64,000 nucleotides of DNA from Chitinispirillum alkaliphilum. Its GTDB lineage: Bacteria > Fibrobacterota > Chitinivibrionia > Chitinivibrionales > Chitinispirillaceae. Position 1 is the stretch's first letter. Every line of letters starts with the position of its first letter. The notes under the pieces were generated by a model that was not told the DNA's origin, did not search any database, and saw nothing but the letters and a program-made list of their open reading frames with translations. Made by a program: the position numbers and the translations under genes. The stretch is taken from the NCBI GenBank assembly GCA_001045525.1, contig LDWW01000001.1, positions 186,001-250,000 of the forward strand, written 5' to 3'. Below, piece after piece: positions 48,018-57,337 of the stretch.

Positions 48018-49079
48018 ATGAAAACGTATAATATTGCTCTCATGCCGGGGGATGGAACAGGACCTGAGGTTCTCAGGGAAGGTGTTAAAGTTCTGGATGC
48101 TGCTTGTGCTAAACATGATATCAAGTTGAACTATACCGAATATGATTTCGGTGGCGAAAGATATAAAAAAACAGGGGAAACCCTTTCGGACTCCGGAATC
48201 GAGGAGTTAAGCAAACATGATTCAATTTTCCTTGGTGCAATCGGACATCCGGATGTAAAGCCCGGCGTTCTTGAACTTGGAATTTTACTTAAACTGAGAT
48301 TCGCACTCGATCAGTACATTAACTTAAGACCTGTCAAACTTTACCCCAATGTGGAAACTCCACTGAAAGATAAGGGACCTGAACATATTGATTTCGTAGT
48401 GGTGCGTGAAAACTCAGGCGGTATCTATACCGGCATGGGTGGGGTTACAATGAAAGGTACTCAGAATGAGATCGCCACTCAGCTGATGTGTTACTCAAGG
48501 CCCGTGGTTGAGAGATGTATACGCTATGCCTACGATCTTACACGTAAACGTAACAAGAAAAAGCTCCTGACCCTGGTTCATAAATGTAATGTCCTTACAG
48601 ATGTTGGTGATCTGTGGGTTAGAACTCATCAGGAAGTAGGGGAAAAGGATTTTCAGGATATCAAACAGGATTACAACCATGTTGATGCATGCACTATGTG
48701 GATGGTGAAAAGCCCTGAGTTCTACGATGTAATTGTAACATCAAATCTTTTCGGTGACATTATTACCGATCTTGGTGCGATGATACAGGGTGGGATGGGT
48801 ATCGCTGCTGGTGGTAACATAAATCCTGAAGGTGTTTCGATGTTTGAGCCTATCGGTGGCAGTGCTCCTAAATACACCGGACAGAATATCATTAACCCAC
48901 TTGCTGCTATTTGCGCCGGTGCAATGATGCTTGAGACTCTTGGAGAAGCGGATGCTGCTGCTGATATAGATAAAGCCGTAACTGCAGCTCTTGAAACCGG
49001 GAAGATTAAGAGTCTCTCTGCTGGTCGTATGGGAATGAGTACGTCTGAAACCGGTGATTTTGTCGCTTCACTTCTTTAA
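48018..49079 (+). CDS. leuB: 3-isopropylmalate dehydrogenase
   Basis: NAD-dependent oxidative decarboxylase of 353 residues. [25 protein letters not shown] with the substrate-binding arginines, [11 protein letters not shown] and [13 protein letters not shown] (Mg-binding aspartates) are all present. In this operon it would act on 3-isopropylmalate for leucine and probably also on methylmalate from the citramalate route to isoleucine. The family overlaps with tartrate and homoisocitrate dehydrogenases, but the context decides. AAAAGGA precedes the ATG. Confidence 0.92.
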   Translation: MKTYNIALMPGDGTGPEVLREGVKVLDAACAKHDIKLNYTEYDFGGERYKKTGETLSDSGIEELSKHDSIFLGAIGHPDVKPGVLELGILLKLRFALDQYINLRPVKLYPNVETPLKDKGPEHIDFVVVRENSGGIYTGMGGVTMKGTQNEIATQLMCYSRPVVERCIRYAYDLTRKRNKKKLLTLVHKCNVLTDVGDLWVRTHQEVGEKDFQDIKQDYNHVDACTMWMVKSPEFYDVIVTSNLFGDIITDLGAMIQGGMGIAAGGNINPEGVSMFEPIGGSAPKYTGQNIINPLAAICAGAMMLETLGEADAAADIDKAVTAALETGKIKSLSAGRMGMSTSETGDFVASLL

Positions 49080-49125
49080 TACCGATGTGTGAAACAAGCA
49101 AAATTTGTTATTAATCAAAACTTAA

Positions 49126-49175
49126 GCTGAACACTTATATGCGTCTGTCTTAAATCCGGACATTAAGTGTTCAGC
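49126..49175 (+). promoter_or_regulatory. Stem-loop in the leuB-cimA gap
   Basis: GCTGAACACTTA (49126-49137) pairs perfectly with TAAGTGTTCAGC (49164-49175). The 26-nt loop contains a further GTC/GAC pairing. There is no T-run. It ends 16 bases before the cimA start, so it could influence cimA translation or protect the RNA end. Confidence 0.45.
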
Positions 49176-49191
49176 ATACAGGCAGAAAGAT

Positions 49192-50817
49192 ATGAATGAT
49201 AATAAAAATCGAAAAATAGATCTATATGACACTACCCTGAGGGATGGAAATCAGGCACTTGGTATAAGTCTTTCACTAAATGACAAGCTTGATATTGCGG
49301 TGAAACTTAATGAGCTGGGTGTGAAATACATTGAGGGCGGCTGGCCAAACCCCACAAACACTATCGATACCGAATTTTATTCTCATGCTTCAAAGCTTAA
49401 TCTTACTGCCAAAATTGCTGCTTTTGGAAGTACCCGAAGACCAGGCAATGAGGTTAGCAAAGATCCTTTCATGGAAATGCTTGTATCGACTAAAGCTCCC
49501 GTTGCCACTATCTTTGGTAAATCATGGGATCTTCATGTGACACAGGTCATAAATACTACGCTTGAAGAAAATCTGGCGATGATTTACGATTCGGTACATT
49601 TCCTCAAAAAGCATATGGATGAAGTGATCTATGATGCGGAGCATTTCTTTGACGGGTACAAAAATAATCCCCGGCATGCTCTTGATACCCTTAAGGCCGC
49701 TGAGGATGGCGGGGCGGACTGCATTGTGTTGTGTGATACAAACGGTGGACTTCTCCCTGATGAATTTATCTCTATTTTTAAAGAGATCAAATCCAAAATC
49801 AACACCAAAATCGGAATCCATATGCACAATGATTCAGGGTGTGCCGAAGCGATGTCGTGCCTGGGTGTAATCGAGGGGGCTGATCATGTACAGGGTACTA
49901 TTAACGGACTTGGCGAAAGGTGTGGAAATGCAAATCTCTGCACAATCATTCCCAGTCTGCAGCTTAAAAGAGGGTTTGATCTGATCTCTGCGGATCAGCT
50001 TAAAAATCTTACATCCATTTCTGTCTATGTTGCAGAAGTGGCAAATGTTACACCCGACATCCGTAAACCTTATGTTGGTGAAGCCGCTTTTTCTCATAAG
50101 GCAGGGGCTCATGCCGATGGCGTGAGAAAGGTAAGGCACTCCTTTGAACATATATCACCCGAAATTGTTGGCAATAACAGATATTTCGTAGTATCTGATC
50201 AGGCCGGGTCAAGTACTATACTTGAGAAACTGGAGTTTATCAAGCCTGGTTTGGACAAAAAGGATCCCGACGTAAAAAAACTGCTGCTTAAAATCAAGGA
50301 ACTGGAGAGCGATGGGTATCAGTTTGAGGCTGCAGAAGGTTCTTTTGAGCTTATTGCAAGAGAGATCCTTGGGCAGTTCAAGGAACCTTTTCTGGTGAAA
50401 GGTTTCAGGGTGATCGAAGAGAAAAACGAGAATGGGCAGGTTTATTCCGAGGCTACCATAAAGGTACAGGAAGAGGATGTTTTTGAGCATACCGCAGCTG
50501 AGGGTGACGGGCCTGTGAATGCGTTGGATAACGCACTCAGAAAGGCTCTCATTAAATTTTATCCATCTCTCTCTGAAGTTAAACTTGAAGATTTCAAGGT
50601 GAGGGTTCTCGATGGACGGGATGGGACTGAGGCAAAGGTTCGGGTATTGATCGAGTCCACCGATATCTACGACAGATGGGGTACTGTGGGTGTCTCAACC
50701 AATATTATTGAAGCAGCATGGTTTGCTCTTATTGACAGTTTGAAATATAAGCTAATGAAGGATACTCTTAAAAACAGAGAAGACAAAACCCAGAACATCT
50801 CAACGGCTGCTCGTTAA
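49192..50817 (+). CDS. cimA: Citramalate synthase
   Basis: A 541-residue LeuA-like enzyme that condenses acetyl-CoA with pyruvate to citramalate, giving 2-oxobutyrate for isoleucine without threonine. The barrel opens with YDTTLRDGNQALGISLS. The CimA-type features are YIEGGWPNPTNT, FGSTRRPGN, the IYDAEHFFDGYK motif and HMHNDSGCAEA. A C-terminal regulatory domain (about residues 410-530) ends the protein, as in isoleucine-inhibited forms. These features separate it from the leuA product of the same operon. Confidence 0.93.
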   Translation: MNDNKNRKIDLYDTTLRDGNQALGISLSLNDKLDIAVKLNELGVKYIEGGWPNPTNTIDTEFYSHASKLNLTAKIAAFGSTRRPGNEVSKDPFMEMLVSTKAPVATIFGKSWDLHVTQVINTTLEENLAMIYDSVHFLKKHMDEVIYDAEHFFDGYKNNPRHALDTLKAAEDGGADCIVLCDTNGGLLPDEFISIFKEIKSKINTKIGIHMHNDSGCAEAMSCLGVIEGADHVQGTINGLGERCGNANLCTIIPSLQLKRGFDLISADQLKNLTSISVYVAEVANVTPDIRKPYVGEAAFSHKAGAHADGVRKVRHSFEHISPEIVGNNRYFVVSDQAGSSTILEKLEFIKPGLDKKDPDVKKLLLKIKELESDGYQFEAAEGSFELIAREILGQFKEPFLVKGFRVIEEKNENGQVYSEATIKVQEEDVFEHTAAEGDGPVNALDNALRKALIKFYPSLSEVKLEDFKVRVLDGRDGTEAKVRVLIESTDIYDRWGTVGVSTNIIEAAWFALIDSLKYKLMKDTLKNREDKTQNISTAAR

Positions 50818-50869
50818 TTGGGATCGTTTTGAGTGTTAATGATAATTTTTCGGCTTTACAGGATTCTAT

Positions 50870-51889
50870 ATGAAAAAAGATATCGATTGGCGTAATCTGG
50901 GCTTTCAGTACATGCAGACCGATTGCTATGTGACTGCAACTTATTCTGAAGGGTCCTGGAGTGAACTTAAGGTTTGTAACGAACCAAATATGAGTATCCA
51001 TATTGCAGCAACATGTCTGCACTACGGGCAGTCTTGTTTTGAAGGCCTCAAAGCGTTCAGTCGTCAGGATGGCTCGATTGCATTATTCAGACCGGAGGAA
51101 AACGCGGCGCGTCTGATAAATTCTGCAAAGCGAATCGCCATGGTGGCACCTCCTAAAGAACTCTTTGTACAGGCTGTAAAAAAGGTTGTGGAACTCAATA
51201 AAGACTGGGTGCCTCCATATGGAACCGGTGCATCATTTTATCTGCGGCCAATTTTGATCGGTACAGACCCTAAAGTAGGGTTACAACCTTCACAAAGCTA
51301 TATGTTTATCGTCATGGGTATGCCGGTTGGACCGTTTTATAAGAATGGGTTTTTCCCTGTCAGTGCCTGTGTTCAGGATGAATATGACAGAGCTGCTCCA
51401 AAAGGAGTAGGCAATGTAAAGGTTGCGGGTAATTATGCTGCCGGAATGTTAGGTGATATAGAAAGCAAGGCCGGGGGGTATTCAATAACCCTTTATCTTG
51501 ATTCCGCAACTCATCAGTATGTGGAAGAATTTGGAACATCTAACCTGATTGCAATCAAGCAGGGTAAAAAGTTTGTGACACCGCAATCAGAATCAATTCT
51601 ACCGTCCATCACAAACAGAAGTGTTCAGATAATAGCAAAAGATTTTGGACTCGATGTCGAATACAGACCTATACCTTTTGATGAATTGTCACAATTCACA
51701 GAGGTCGGGGCCTGTGGTACGGCTGCTGTGATCACTCCTGTCTACTCGATCACCAAGGGTGAAAAAGTGTTTACTTTTGGGCGGGAGGACAAGGCCGGTG
51801 AAACTTTGGAAAAACTCTACAGGGAAATGCAGGGTATTCAGTTCGGTGAAATAGAAGATCGTCACGGATGGATGAAACCGGTTTCCTGA
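50870..51889 (+). CDS. ilvE: Branched-chain amino acid aminotransferase
   Basis: Fold-type IV PLP enzyme of 339 residues that makes the last transamination for valine, leucine and isoleucine. The PLP lysine is Lys184 in GNVKVAGNYAA. FEGLKAFSRQDG, FYLRPILIG and EEFGTSNLIAIK are the expected family blocks. The length and pattern fit the eukaryotic-like type II group rather than the 308-residue enterobacterial form. Last gene of the operon, 52 bases after cimA, with a hairpin soon after its stop. Confidence 0.93.
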   Translation: MKKDIDWRNLGFQYMQTDCYVTATYSEGSWSELKVCNEPNMSIHIAATCLHYGQSCFEGLKAFSRQDGSIALFRPEENAARLINSAKRIAMVAPPKELFVQAVKKVVELNKDWVPPYGTGASFYLRPILIGTDPKVGLQPSQSYMFIVMGMPVGPFYKNGFFPVSACVQDEYDRAAPKGVGNVKVAGNYAAGMLGDIESKAGGYSITLYLDSATHQYVEEFGTSNLIAIKQGKKFVTPQSESILPSITNRSVQIIAKDFGLDVEYRPIPFDELSQFTEVGACGTAAVITPVYSITKGEKVFTFGREDKAGETLEKLYREMQGIQFGEIEDRHGWMKPVS

Positions 51890-51908
51890 AAAGCTTAGGG
51901 GCTTATAA

Positions 51909-51936
51909 TGATACCAGGTTAGATAGCCTGGTATCA
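51909..51936. terminator. Hairpin at the end of the ilv-leu operon
   Basis: Perfect 10-bp stem (TGATACCAGG / CCTGGTATCA) with an 8-nt loop between the convergent ilvE and acyltransferase stops. No T-run on the plus strand, so its terminator strength is uncertain. Confidence 0.55.
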
Positions 51937-51949
51937 TCCCGCAAGTCCC

Positions 51950-53164
51950 TTAAAGGTGTCCCCGATTTTCATACTCCTCAAATCCATTGAGATACCGAAG
52001 ATAAGTTACCCATTTCATGGGACTTTTATCCTTTAGAACAACTCTGATCTCATTGTCACCATTGTCAAATTGAAAAATATTTTTCCTCTGCACGACGAAA
52101 TTTGCAGTTGAAGAAACCGGCCAACGAAGTTCAAGCTCGTCTGATTTAAAGGACATGATTTCTCTTGTGAGAGTTAGTGTTCCATCTTGAGCCAGTGTTG
52201 AGTAGGTTTGACGGTTGTTTTCGGCGCGCTGGATTTCAACATTAGTACTGAATGTGAGAATATTATCGTTTGCTGAGGCATTTTTAATTCTGTTCTTTAC
52301 ATCCTGTTTTTGATATCCGGCCCAGTCATGAAGATCAAATTCGGGAGCAGGGGATGAGCGTGTATAGAACCTGCAGTGAGCGTCTATATCGTACTTCTGA
52401 TTGCAGTTTGTACACTCAATTGTGTTGTTCTTTGCTTTGAGGCTATCTTCTTTGTTGCACTCCCTGCAAACCCAGAGAAAATTTTCCAACCCTTCAGCCA
52501 TATTTTTCCCTTTAAAAGGTATCTTGAGGTTTGAGGGGTCCTTGATATCGTTCTGGTAAATGGAGCTTTTTATCTTTTCGAGGAGTTGAGGCTCTGATAA
52601 CTGCTCGATTTCTTCCCTGCTAAGAGTTTTGAATGATATTGCGACTTTCCCTTTTCTCTGTGTTTTTGCCCACCATGGTTTTGAGAGGAAATTTCCCTGA
52701 AAACGGACAAACATTATGGGACATTTTGCTCTTTTGGCAATTTTTTCAATTCCGCTGTAAATGGGTTGTGTTTCACCGTCCCATGTTGTTTGGCCTTCAG
52801 GGAAAATACATACAGCTTTTCCCGATTTTAAGCAGCTGAGAGTGGTTTTCATGGCCTTGAAATCAGAGGCACCTTTTTTTTTGGGAATGGTACCTACGAT
52901 TTTCAAATATAGACTTGTAAATTTACTGGCCCTGAAAGCATCATCGTTTATCATAAAAAGAAACGGAGTGAAACTGTAGAAACCTGCCATCCAGGGGTCA
53001 AAGAAGGTGCCGTGGTTTGCAATTACCAGAAAAGGAGGTTTTGGTATAGGATCGCAGGGTTTTTTGCGTGAGAAATGGTAGTTTCCTTTGATATGGCACA
53101 GGATAAATATTTTTGAGATAACTGTCCAGACAAACCATCTCAATGCTGCTTTAATGATGTTCAT
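51950..53164 (-). CDS. PlsC-type 1-acylglycerol-3-phosphate acyltransferase with zinc-ribbon extension
   Basis: 404 residues. The N-terminal acyltransferase domain has a hydrophobic segment (about 10-24), the catalytic His51-x4-Asp56 in NHGTFFD, and FPEGQTTW (121-128). It would acylate lysophosphatidate or a related acceptor at the membrane. After about residue 225 comes an extension with two CxxC pairs (233/236 and 251/254), forming a likely zinc ribbon, then a beta-rich C-terminal region. This extension is not in ordinary PlsC. It lies 33 bases downstream of ychF and is probably co-transcribed. Confidence 0.82.
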   Translation of the reverse strand: MNIIKAALRWFVWTVISKIFILCHIKGNYHFSRKKPCDPIPKPPFLVIANHGTFFDPWMAGFYSFTPFLFMINDDAFRASKFTSLYLKIVGTIPKKKGASDFKAMKTTLSCLKSGKAVCIFPEGQTTWDGETQPIYSGIEKIAKRAKCPIMFVRFQGNFLSKPWWAKTQRKGKVAISFKTLSREEIEQLSEPQLLEKIKSSIYQNDIKDPSNLKIPFKGKNMAEGLENFLWVCRECNKEDSLKAKNNTIECTNCNQKYDIDAHCRFYTRSSPAPEFDLHDWAGYQKQDVKNRIKNASANDNILTFSTNVEIQRAENNRQTYSTLAQDGTLTLTREIMSFKSDELELRWPVSSTANFVVQRKNIFQFDNGDNEIRVVLKDKSPMKWVTYLRYLNGFEEYENRGHL

Positions 53165-53197
53165 AGATAACCGTTAGGACCTGGGTGAAATGGAATT

Positions 53198-54289
53198 TTA
53201 AACATTAAATTTGAAAAACATTATGTCTCCGTCTTTTACAACATAGTCCCTTCCCTCGGAGCGTATTTTACCGGCAGCTCTGATTGCTACCTCAGACTTG
53301 TGTGTCTCCAGATCCTCTAATGTGTATACATCAGCACGGATAAACCCTTTTTCAAAATCGCTGTGAATAACACCTGCGGCCTGAGGGGCAGTGGAGCCTT
53401 TTCTGATGGTCCAGGCTTTGTTTTCCTTTTCCCCTGCGGTAAAAAAGGTTTCAAGGCCAAGAAGTCTATAAATTGCCTTTGACAGTGAATTCAGCCCTGG
53501 TTCGGACAGATCCATGCTCTCAAGGAATTCTGTTCGATCCTCTGCTTCAAGCTGAGCGATTTCAGATTCCACTTTTCCGCTTATCTTTATGCACTGGGCG
53601 TTTTCTTTTGCAGCATGTTCCATTACAGCCTTTACAGCATCATTGTCTTCATGCAGTTCGTTTTCATCCACATTTGCCACATATAGTACCGGCTTTGAAC
53701 TAAGAAGGTGCATCTGTGAGACGATTTGCATTTCATCCTCATTGAGCACCTTGCGCACAGGGACCCCCTCAGAGAGACTCTTCAGTACGGTTTCGTAAAC
53801 AGGGATGCTGGCTTTCATATCCTTATCACCACCTTTGGCGATTTTTGCAGCCCTGTTCAGGCCCCGTTCTGCAGTTTCAAGATCTTTAAGCATCAGCTCT
53901 GTTTCAATAGTGGCAATATCCCTCAGTGGGTCAACGGATCCATCCACATGCACAACATCGCTGTTTTCAAAGCATCTTACAACGTGCACCACCGCATCAA
54001 CATCTTTTATGTGACCCAAAAACTGGTTTCCAAGCCCCTCACCCTGTGATGCTCCTCTTACCAGACCGGCTATGTCAGTGAGTTCCAGAAAAGCCGGAAC
54101 AACTTTCTGAGTTGGGATAAGTGAAGTGATGCGAATTAAGCGTTCGTCCGGTACTGCTACAACGCCCTGATTTGGATCGATTGTGCAGAATGGGTAGTTT
54201 TGTGCCTGTGCCTTACCGCTGCACAGAGCGTTGAAAATCGTGGATTTACCTACATTGGGCAGACCTATTATTCCTGCTGCGAGTCCCAT
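53198..54289 (-). CDS. ychF: Redox-regulated ATPase YchF (OLA1 family)
   Basis: A 363-residue TRAFAC-class ATPase that associates with ribosomes. The G1 loop is GLPNVGKST (9-17), then the YchF hallmark NYPFCTIDPNQGVVAVPD. DIAGLVRGASQGEGLGNQF and a G4-equivalent VANVDENE replace the NKxD of GTPases, consistent with ATP preference. The C-terminal TGS domain (about 278-361) ends with the family's typical DGDIMFFKFNV. First of a two-gene leftward unit with the acyltransferase. Confidence 0.96.
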   Translation of the reverse strand: MGLAAGIIGLPNVGKSTIFNALCSGKAQAQNYPFCTIDPNQGVVAVPDERLIRITSLIPTQKVVPAFLELTDIAGLVRGASQGEGLGNQFLGHIKDVDAVVHVVRCFENSDVVHVDGSVDPLRDIATIETELMLKDLETAERGLNRAAKIAKGGDKDMKASIPVYETVLKSLSEGVPVRKVLNEDEMQIVSQMHLLSSKPVLYVANVDENELHEDNDAVKAVMEHAAKENAQCIKISGKVESEIAQLEAEDRTEFLESMDLSEPGLNSLSKAIYRLLGLETFFTAGEKENKAWTIRKGSTAPQAAGVIHSDFEKGFIRADVYTLEDLETHKSEVAIRAAGKIRSEGRDYVVKDGDIMFFKFNV

Positions 54290-54496
54290 TGTTTTCTGAT
54301 TCCTAAGTTTATAGTTTTAGAAAAATTTTAAGATACCTGGAAAAAAATATAAGGGGTAAAAATAGCTTATGTCGGCATTTGATTCATACTGTGATCGGCA
54401 AGTTTTTTGCATTATTCATTATTTTCAAAGATAGTTTATACCAGAGCTTTTTTAGTGAGGGCAAATGCGCCCTTTTTATATAGATCGGAGGAACGC

Positions 54497-54985
54497 ATGT
54501 ACTCCCCCAAAAAGACAACAGTAAACAACATTCTCCATATACTTAAAAATGTAACCATCTTTTCAGGCCTCTCAGAACAGGACATCTGTTCAATCTATGA
54601 AAACAGCGAAATACTGGAGGCCGAAATCGGCGATATCCTTCTCAAGGAGGGAACCCCGGCAACAGAGATCTTTATCATCCTGAGTGGCCGTGTAACCATT
54701 ATGCTCAATATAAACGAAACACCACTGGAAATGGGTGACTTTGGTTCCGGCAATTGTATAGGAGAAGCTTCTGTTATTGGAATTCAAAACCACAGTGCTA
54801 CAGCTGTTGCAATGGAAACTACCACACTGCTTATCTTAAGCCGAAGACTTCTGATGCAGTTATTCGAGTCAAACAAGGAATTATTTTCTCACCTTATATT
54901 AAATATCGCCAGAGAAATTGCAAGAAGATTGCACCACACGGATGAAATCCTCCTGCACTATGGAAGAAAAATCGGCCAGGTGTGA
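54497..54985 (+). CDS. Cyclic nucleotide-binding domain protein
   Basis: A 162-residue protein, essentially one cNMP-binding beta-roll. It includes LKNVTIFSGLSEQDI, LLKEGTPATEIFIILSGRV and the phosphate-binding cassette-like GDFGSGNCIGEASVIG. The usual Arg of a high-affinity cAMP site is not evident in that cassette (GEASVIGIQNHSATAVA), so ligand binding is doubtful. There is no DNA-binding domain. ATG at 54497 is chosen because GGAGG lies six bases upstream; the frame from 54407 adds 30 unlikely residues. Convergent with the kinase gene. Confidence 0.85.
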   Translation: MYSPKKTTVNNILHILKNVTIFSGLSEQDICSIYENSEILEAEIGDILLKEGTPATEIFIILSGRVTIMLNINETPLEMGDFGSGNCIGEASVIGIQNHSATAVAMETTTLLILSRRLLMQLFESNKELFSHLILNIAREIARRLHHTDEILLHYGRKIGQV

Positions 54986-55042
54986 AACTACTCCTGGCAA
55001 CAAAACTGGCCTTTCACCGCCGGATAAGGGATAACTGTACCT

Positions 55043-56179
55043 TCAGACCTTACTGCCCGAAATCTCCCTGTCTTCCGAAATTTTCTCCTTGAGAAATCCT
55101 CTTAAATCACACAGTAACTCTTCCATGTTCTGATACCGCGACCATCGCTCATTCATGCATTTGTTTATTATTTTCTGAAGTAATTCATAACCCTGGGGCG
55201 GTGTGCGTTCACGGGGTTTCTCATAGGCCAGTTTTTCAAGGAAATTACTTGAATGTTCATCAAGATTTTTGGGGTGTACGCGGTGTAAAAGCTCATAGCA
55301 GATAATTCCAAAAGAATAGATATCTGTACGCTTGTCCATGTTTTTGGGGTTGAGAATCTGCTCCGGTGACATATAAAACTGTGAGCCTATAATCACCGCA
55401 TCATACTTGTCCGTATAGGATTTCATCCACCGTACTGTACCGAAATCACCGATTCTTACGTCTAAACCACACGATTTTCCATCACAGTCCCTGCATACAG
55501 AGCGGGGTGATTTTCCCTTTGAGAAAAGAATGTTTTCCGGTTTGATATCTCTGTGAAAAATCCCTTCCTTATGTACATTGCTGAGCTTTTCAGCAATTTT
55601 TATCATCAGCTGTATTTTACATCGGGGTGTGTCGGGAGACTCATGGCTATCTTTGATGTAGTTTCGAAGCGTCATGTCCATGCGCTCCATAAGTATGAAA
55701 CGAAATTCATGTTTGCTGTCAAATTCCCCATGATCGTATACTGGAACAACACTGTTGGCAATGTTGTCAGAAACATTCTTTGAAAGATCCCACTGTACGT
55801 AAGATTCGTTCTTGAAACGCTTCTTTACCTCCTTGACCCGCATCTCCTCCTCTGTTGGATTGTATTGCTTGCCCTTGCGTATCTGAAGCAGGTCCTCTCT
55901 GAGGATCTTGATCGCAAAATCCTGCACCCCATCGTAATCGCTTGTTGCAGAATATACCTCCGCAAATCCTCCCGATCCCATGTGGCGTCCTATGAAAATT
56001 GGTGGCTTGTGCTGTTGGAAAACTTTTTTTAATATTTTATGCCTTCTCTTTATACTACCCGTTTCATTGGGAAGGATATATGAATCAACTCTCAGTTTTT
56101 TGGGAATCACATACCCGATTTTTGAAACTATGGAATCGAGAGATTGGCGATTTTTACCCGAATTTCTAAACAAAAACAT
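55043..56179 (-). CDS. Hanks-type serine/threonine protein kinase
   Basis: 378 residues, soluble, with a complete kinase domain (about 60-365). The glycine loop is GRHMGSGGFAEVYSA, with Lys91 in FAIKIL, Glu125 as the likely helix C partner, His209-Arg-Asp211 in HRDIKPENIL and Asp245-Phe-Gly247. SPEQ (271-274) replaces the APE motif. Between the catalytic loop and DFG is an insertion with Cys229, Cys232 and Cys237 (CRDCDGKSC), possibly a metal or redox site. There is no transmembrane segment or PASTA/sensor domain. The first 55 residues are basic and unassigned. It lies 106 bases after the amidohydrolase gene and may share its transcript. Substrate unknown. Confidence 0.88.
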   Translation of the reverse strand: MFLFRNSGKNRQSLDSIVSKIGYVIPKKLRVDSYILPNETGSIKRRHKILKKVFQQHKPPIFIGRHMGSGGFAEVYSATSDYDGVQDFAIKILREDLLQIRKGKQYNPTEEEMRVKEVKKRFKNESYVQWDLSKNVSDNIANSVVPVYDHGEFDSKHEFRFILMERMDMTLRNYIKDSHESPDTPRCKIQLMIKIAEKLSNVHKEGIFHRDIKPENILFSKGKSPRSVCRDCDGKSCGLDVRIGDFGTVRWMKSYTDKYDAVIIGSQFYMSPEQILNPKNMDKRTDIYSFGIICYELLHRVHPKNLDEHSSNFLEKLAYEKPRERTPPQGYELLQKIINKCMNERWSRYQNMEELLCDLRGFLKEKISEDREISGSKV

Positions 56180-56285
56180 CTATACTCCTCTTGTTTTCCC
56201 CAATTTTTTCCGATTACTGGATTCCAGTGAATAATCTTGTTACCTGAATCGGTTGTAGGTTAACGAGATTATGCTGGTTTTGTGA

Positions 56286-57083
56286 TCAAATTCCAAGCAG
56301 TTCAGAACCATTTTTATAGAGTATCTTTTCAATATCGTATGAAGACATGCTGCTGGATTGGATCCATTCCACAGCTTCCTTTTGATCATACCATGGAGTG
56401 TCGCTCCCGAAAAGTATCCTTTCTGTGCCATGCTTTCTGCACAGACGTACAAAATCCTCCCGATTCATATATTCGTTAACTGCCGATGTATCAAACCATA
56501 TCTCCTCACCACTGAGCTCAGTTTCAACCTTTTCCCACAGTTTCCATCCTCCCATATGGGCAGCAATCATCTTAAGGCGTGGAAAATCGCGGTGTACCCT
56601 TTTCACAGCTCCCGGAAGAGCGTGGTCACAGGTAAACGGGCCGGGATCTTTCCCGGTGTGAAAAACAACAATCAACCCCGCATTTGCCAGCTGTTCATAA
56701 ATTGGGTACATGGATCTGTCATCAATATGGAAATACTGATATTCCGGATGAAGCTTAATCCCTCTGATACCATTGGAGCGGAGGTATTCTATCTCCTTTT
56801 CAGAATCCTGCATAAGTGGGTGAAGTGATCCGAAGGGAATAATCAATTGGTCTGCTTTAGCCTCTGCGACCTGTTGATTTATCGCCCGTACGTGTGAAGG
56901 CTTAGTCGCCACCTGAAGGGTAACAGAGAGGTCTATGCGGGCTCTTTTCATTGAGTCATGAAGTCCCCTTAGTGTGCCGTCTGTTCGGTTTTTGGCGCCG
57001 GGTGAGGTTTGAACGATATGATCAATTGCCTTTGGGGCCAGATCATCGGGAAAAAAATGGGTGTGAAAGTCTATTATTTGCAT
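56286..57083 (-). CDS. Amidohydrolase family (amidohydrolase 2 / TIM-barrel metal-dependent hydrolase)
   Basis: 265 residues. Metal ligands appear as His7 and His9 in DFHTHFFP, followed by KLHPEYQ, VVFHTGKD, AAHMGGWKLWE and the C-terminal Asp in LFGSDTPWY. This pattern fits the ACMSD/amidohydrolase 2 branch, which contains decarboxylases and hydrolases of many small molecules. The substrate cannot be deduced, and no pathway neighbours help. Possibly the first gene of a leftward unit with the kinase. Confidence 0.85.
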   Translation of the reverse strand: MQIIDFHTHFFPDDLAPKAIDHIVQTSPGAKNRTDGTLRGLHDSMKRARIDLSVTLQVATKPSHVRAINQQVAEAKADQLIIPFGSLHPLMQDSEKEIEYLRSNGIRGIKLHPEYQYFHIDDRSMYPIYEQLANAGLIVVFHTGKDPGPFTCDHALPGAVKRVHRDFPRLKMIAAHMGGWKLWEKVETELSGEEIWFDTSAVNEYMNREDFVRLCRKHGTERILFGSDTPWYDQKEAVEWIQSSSMSSYDIEKILYKNGSELLGI

Positions 57084-57337
57084 TTATTCCTGTTACTCCC
57101 AAAATTGTCACCTTTAAAATAGTTAATTTTTTTTCTCAGGTTAGAATCTTCTGCAACAATTATAAGAGCATGTCTTCACCAATACGGGGATTTGTTCAGG
57201 TGATGTGTCATGGTGCTAAAACTTCTCTGATTAAAATCAGGAAATCCGAAGAGGTAAATTTTACCATCGCGTCTGAATAAGTTAGTATATTTTTACATTG
57301 CTGATTTAGCTGGGCGGACTCTACACAGGAGAATAAA

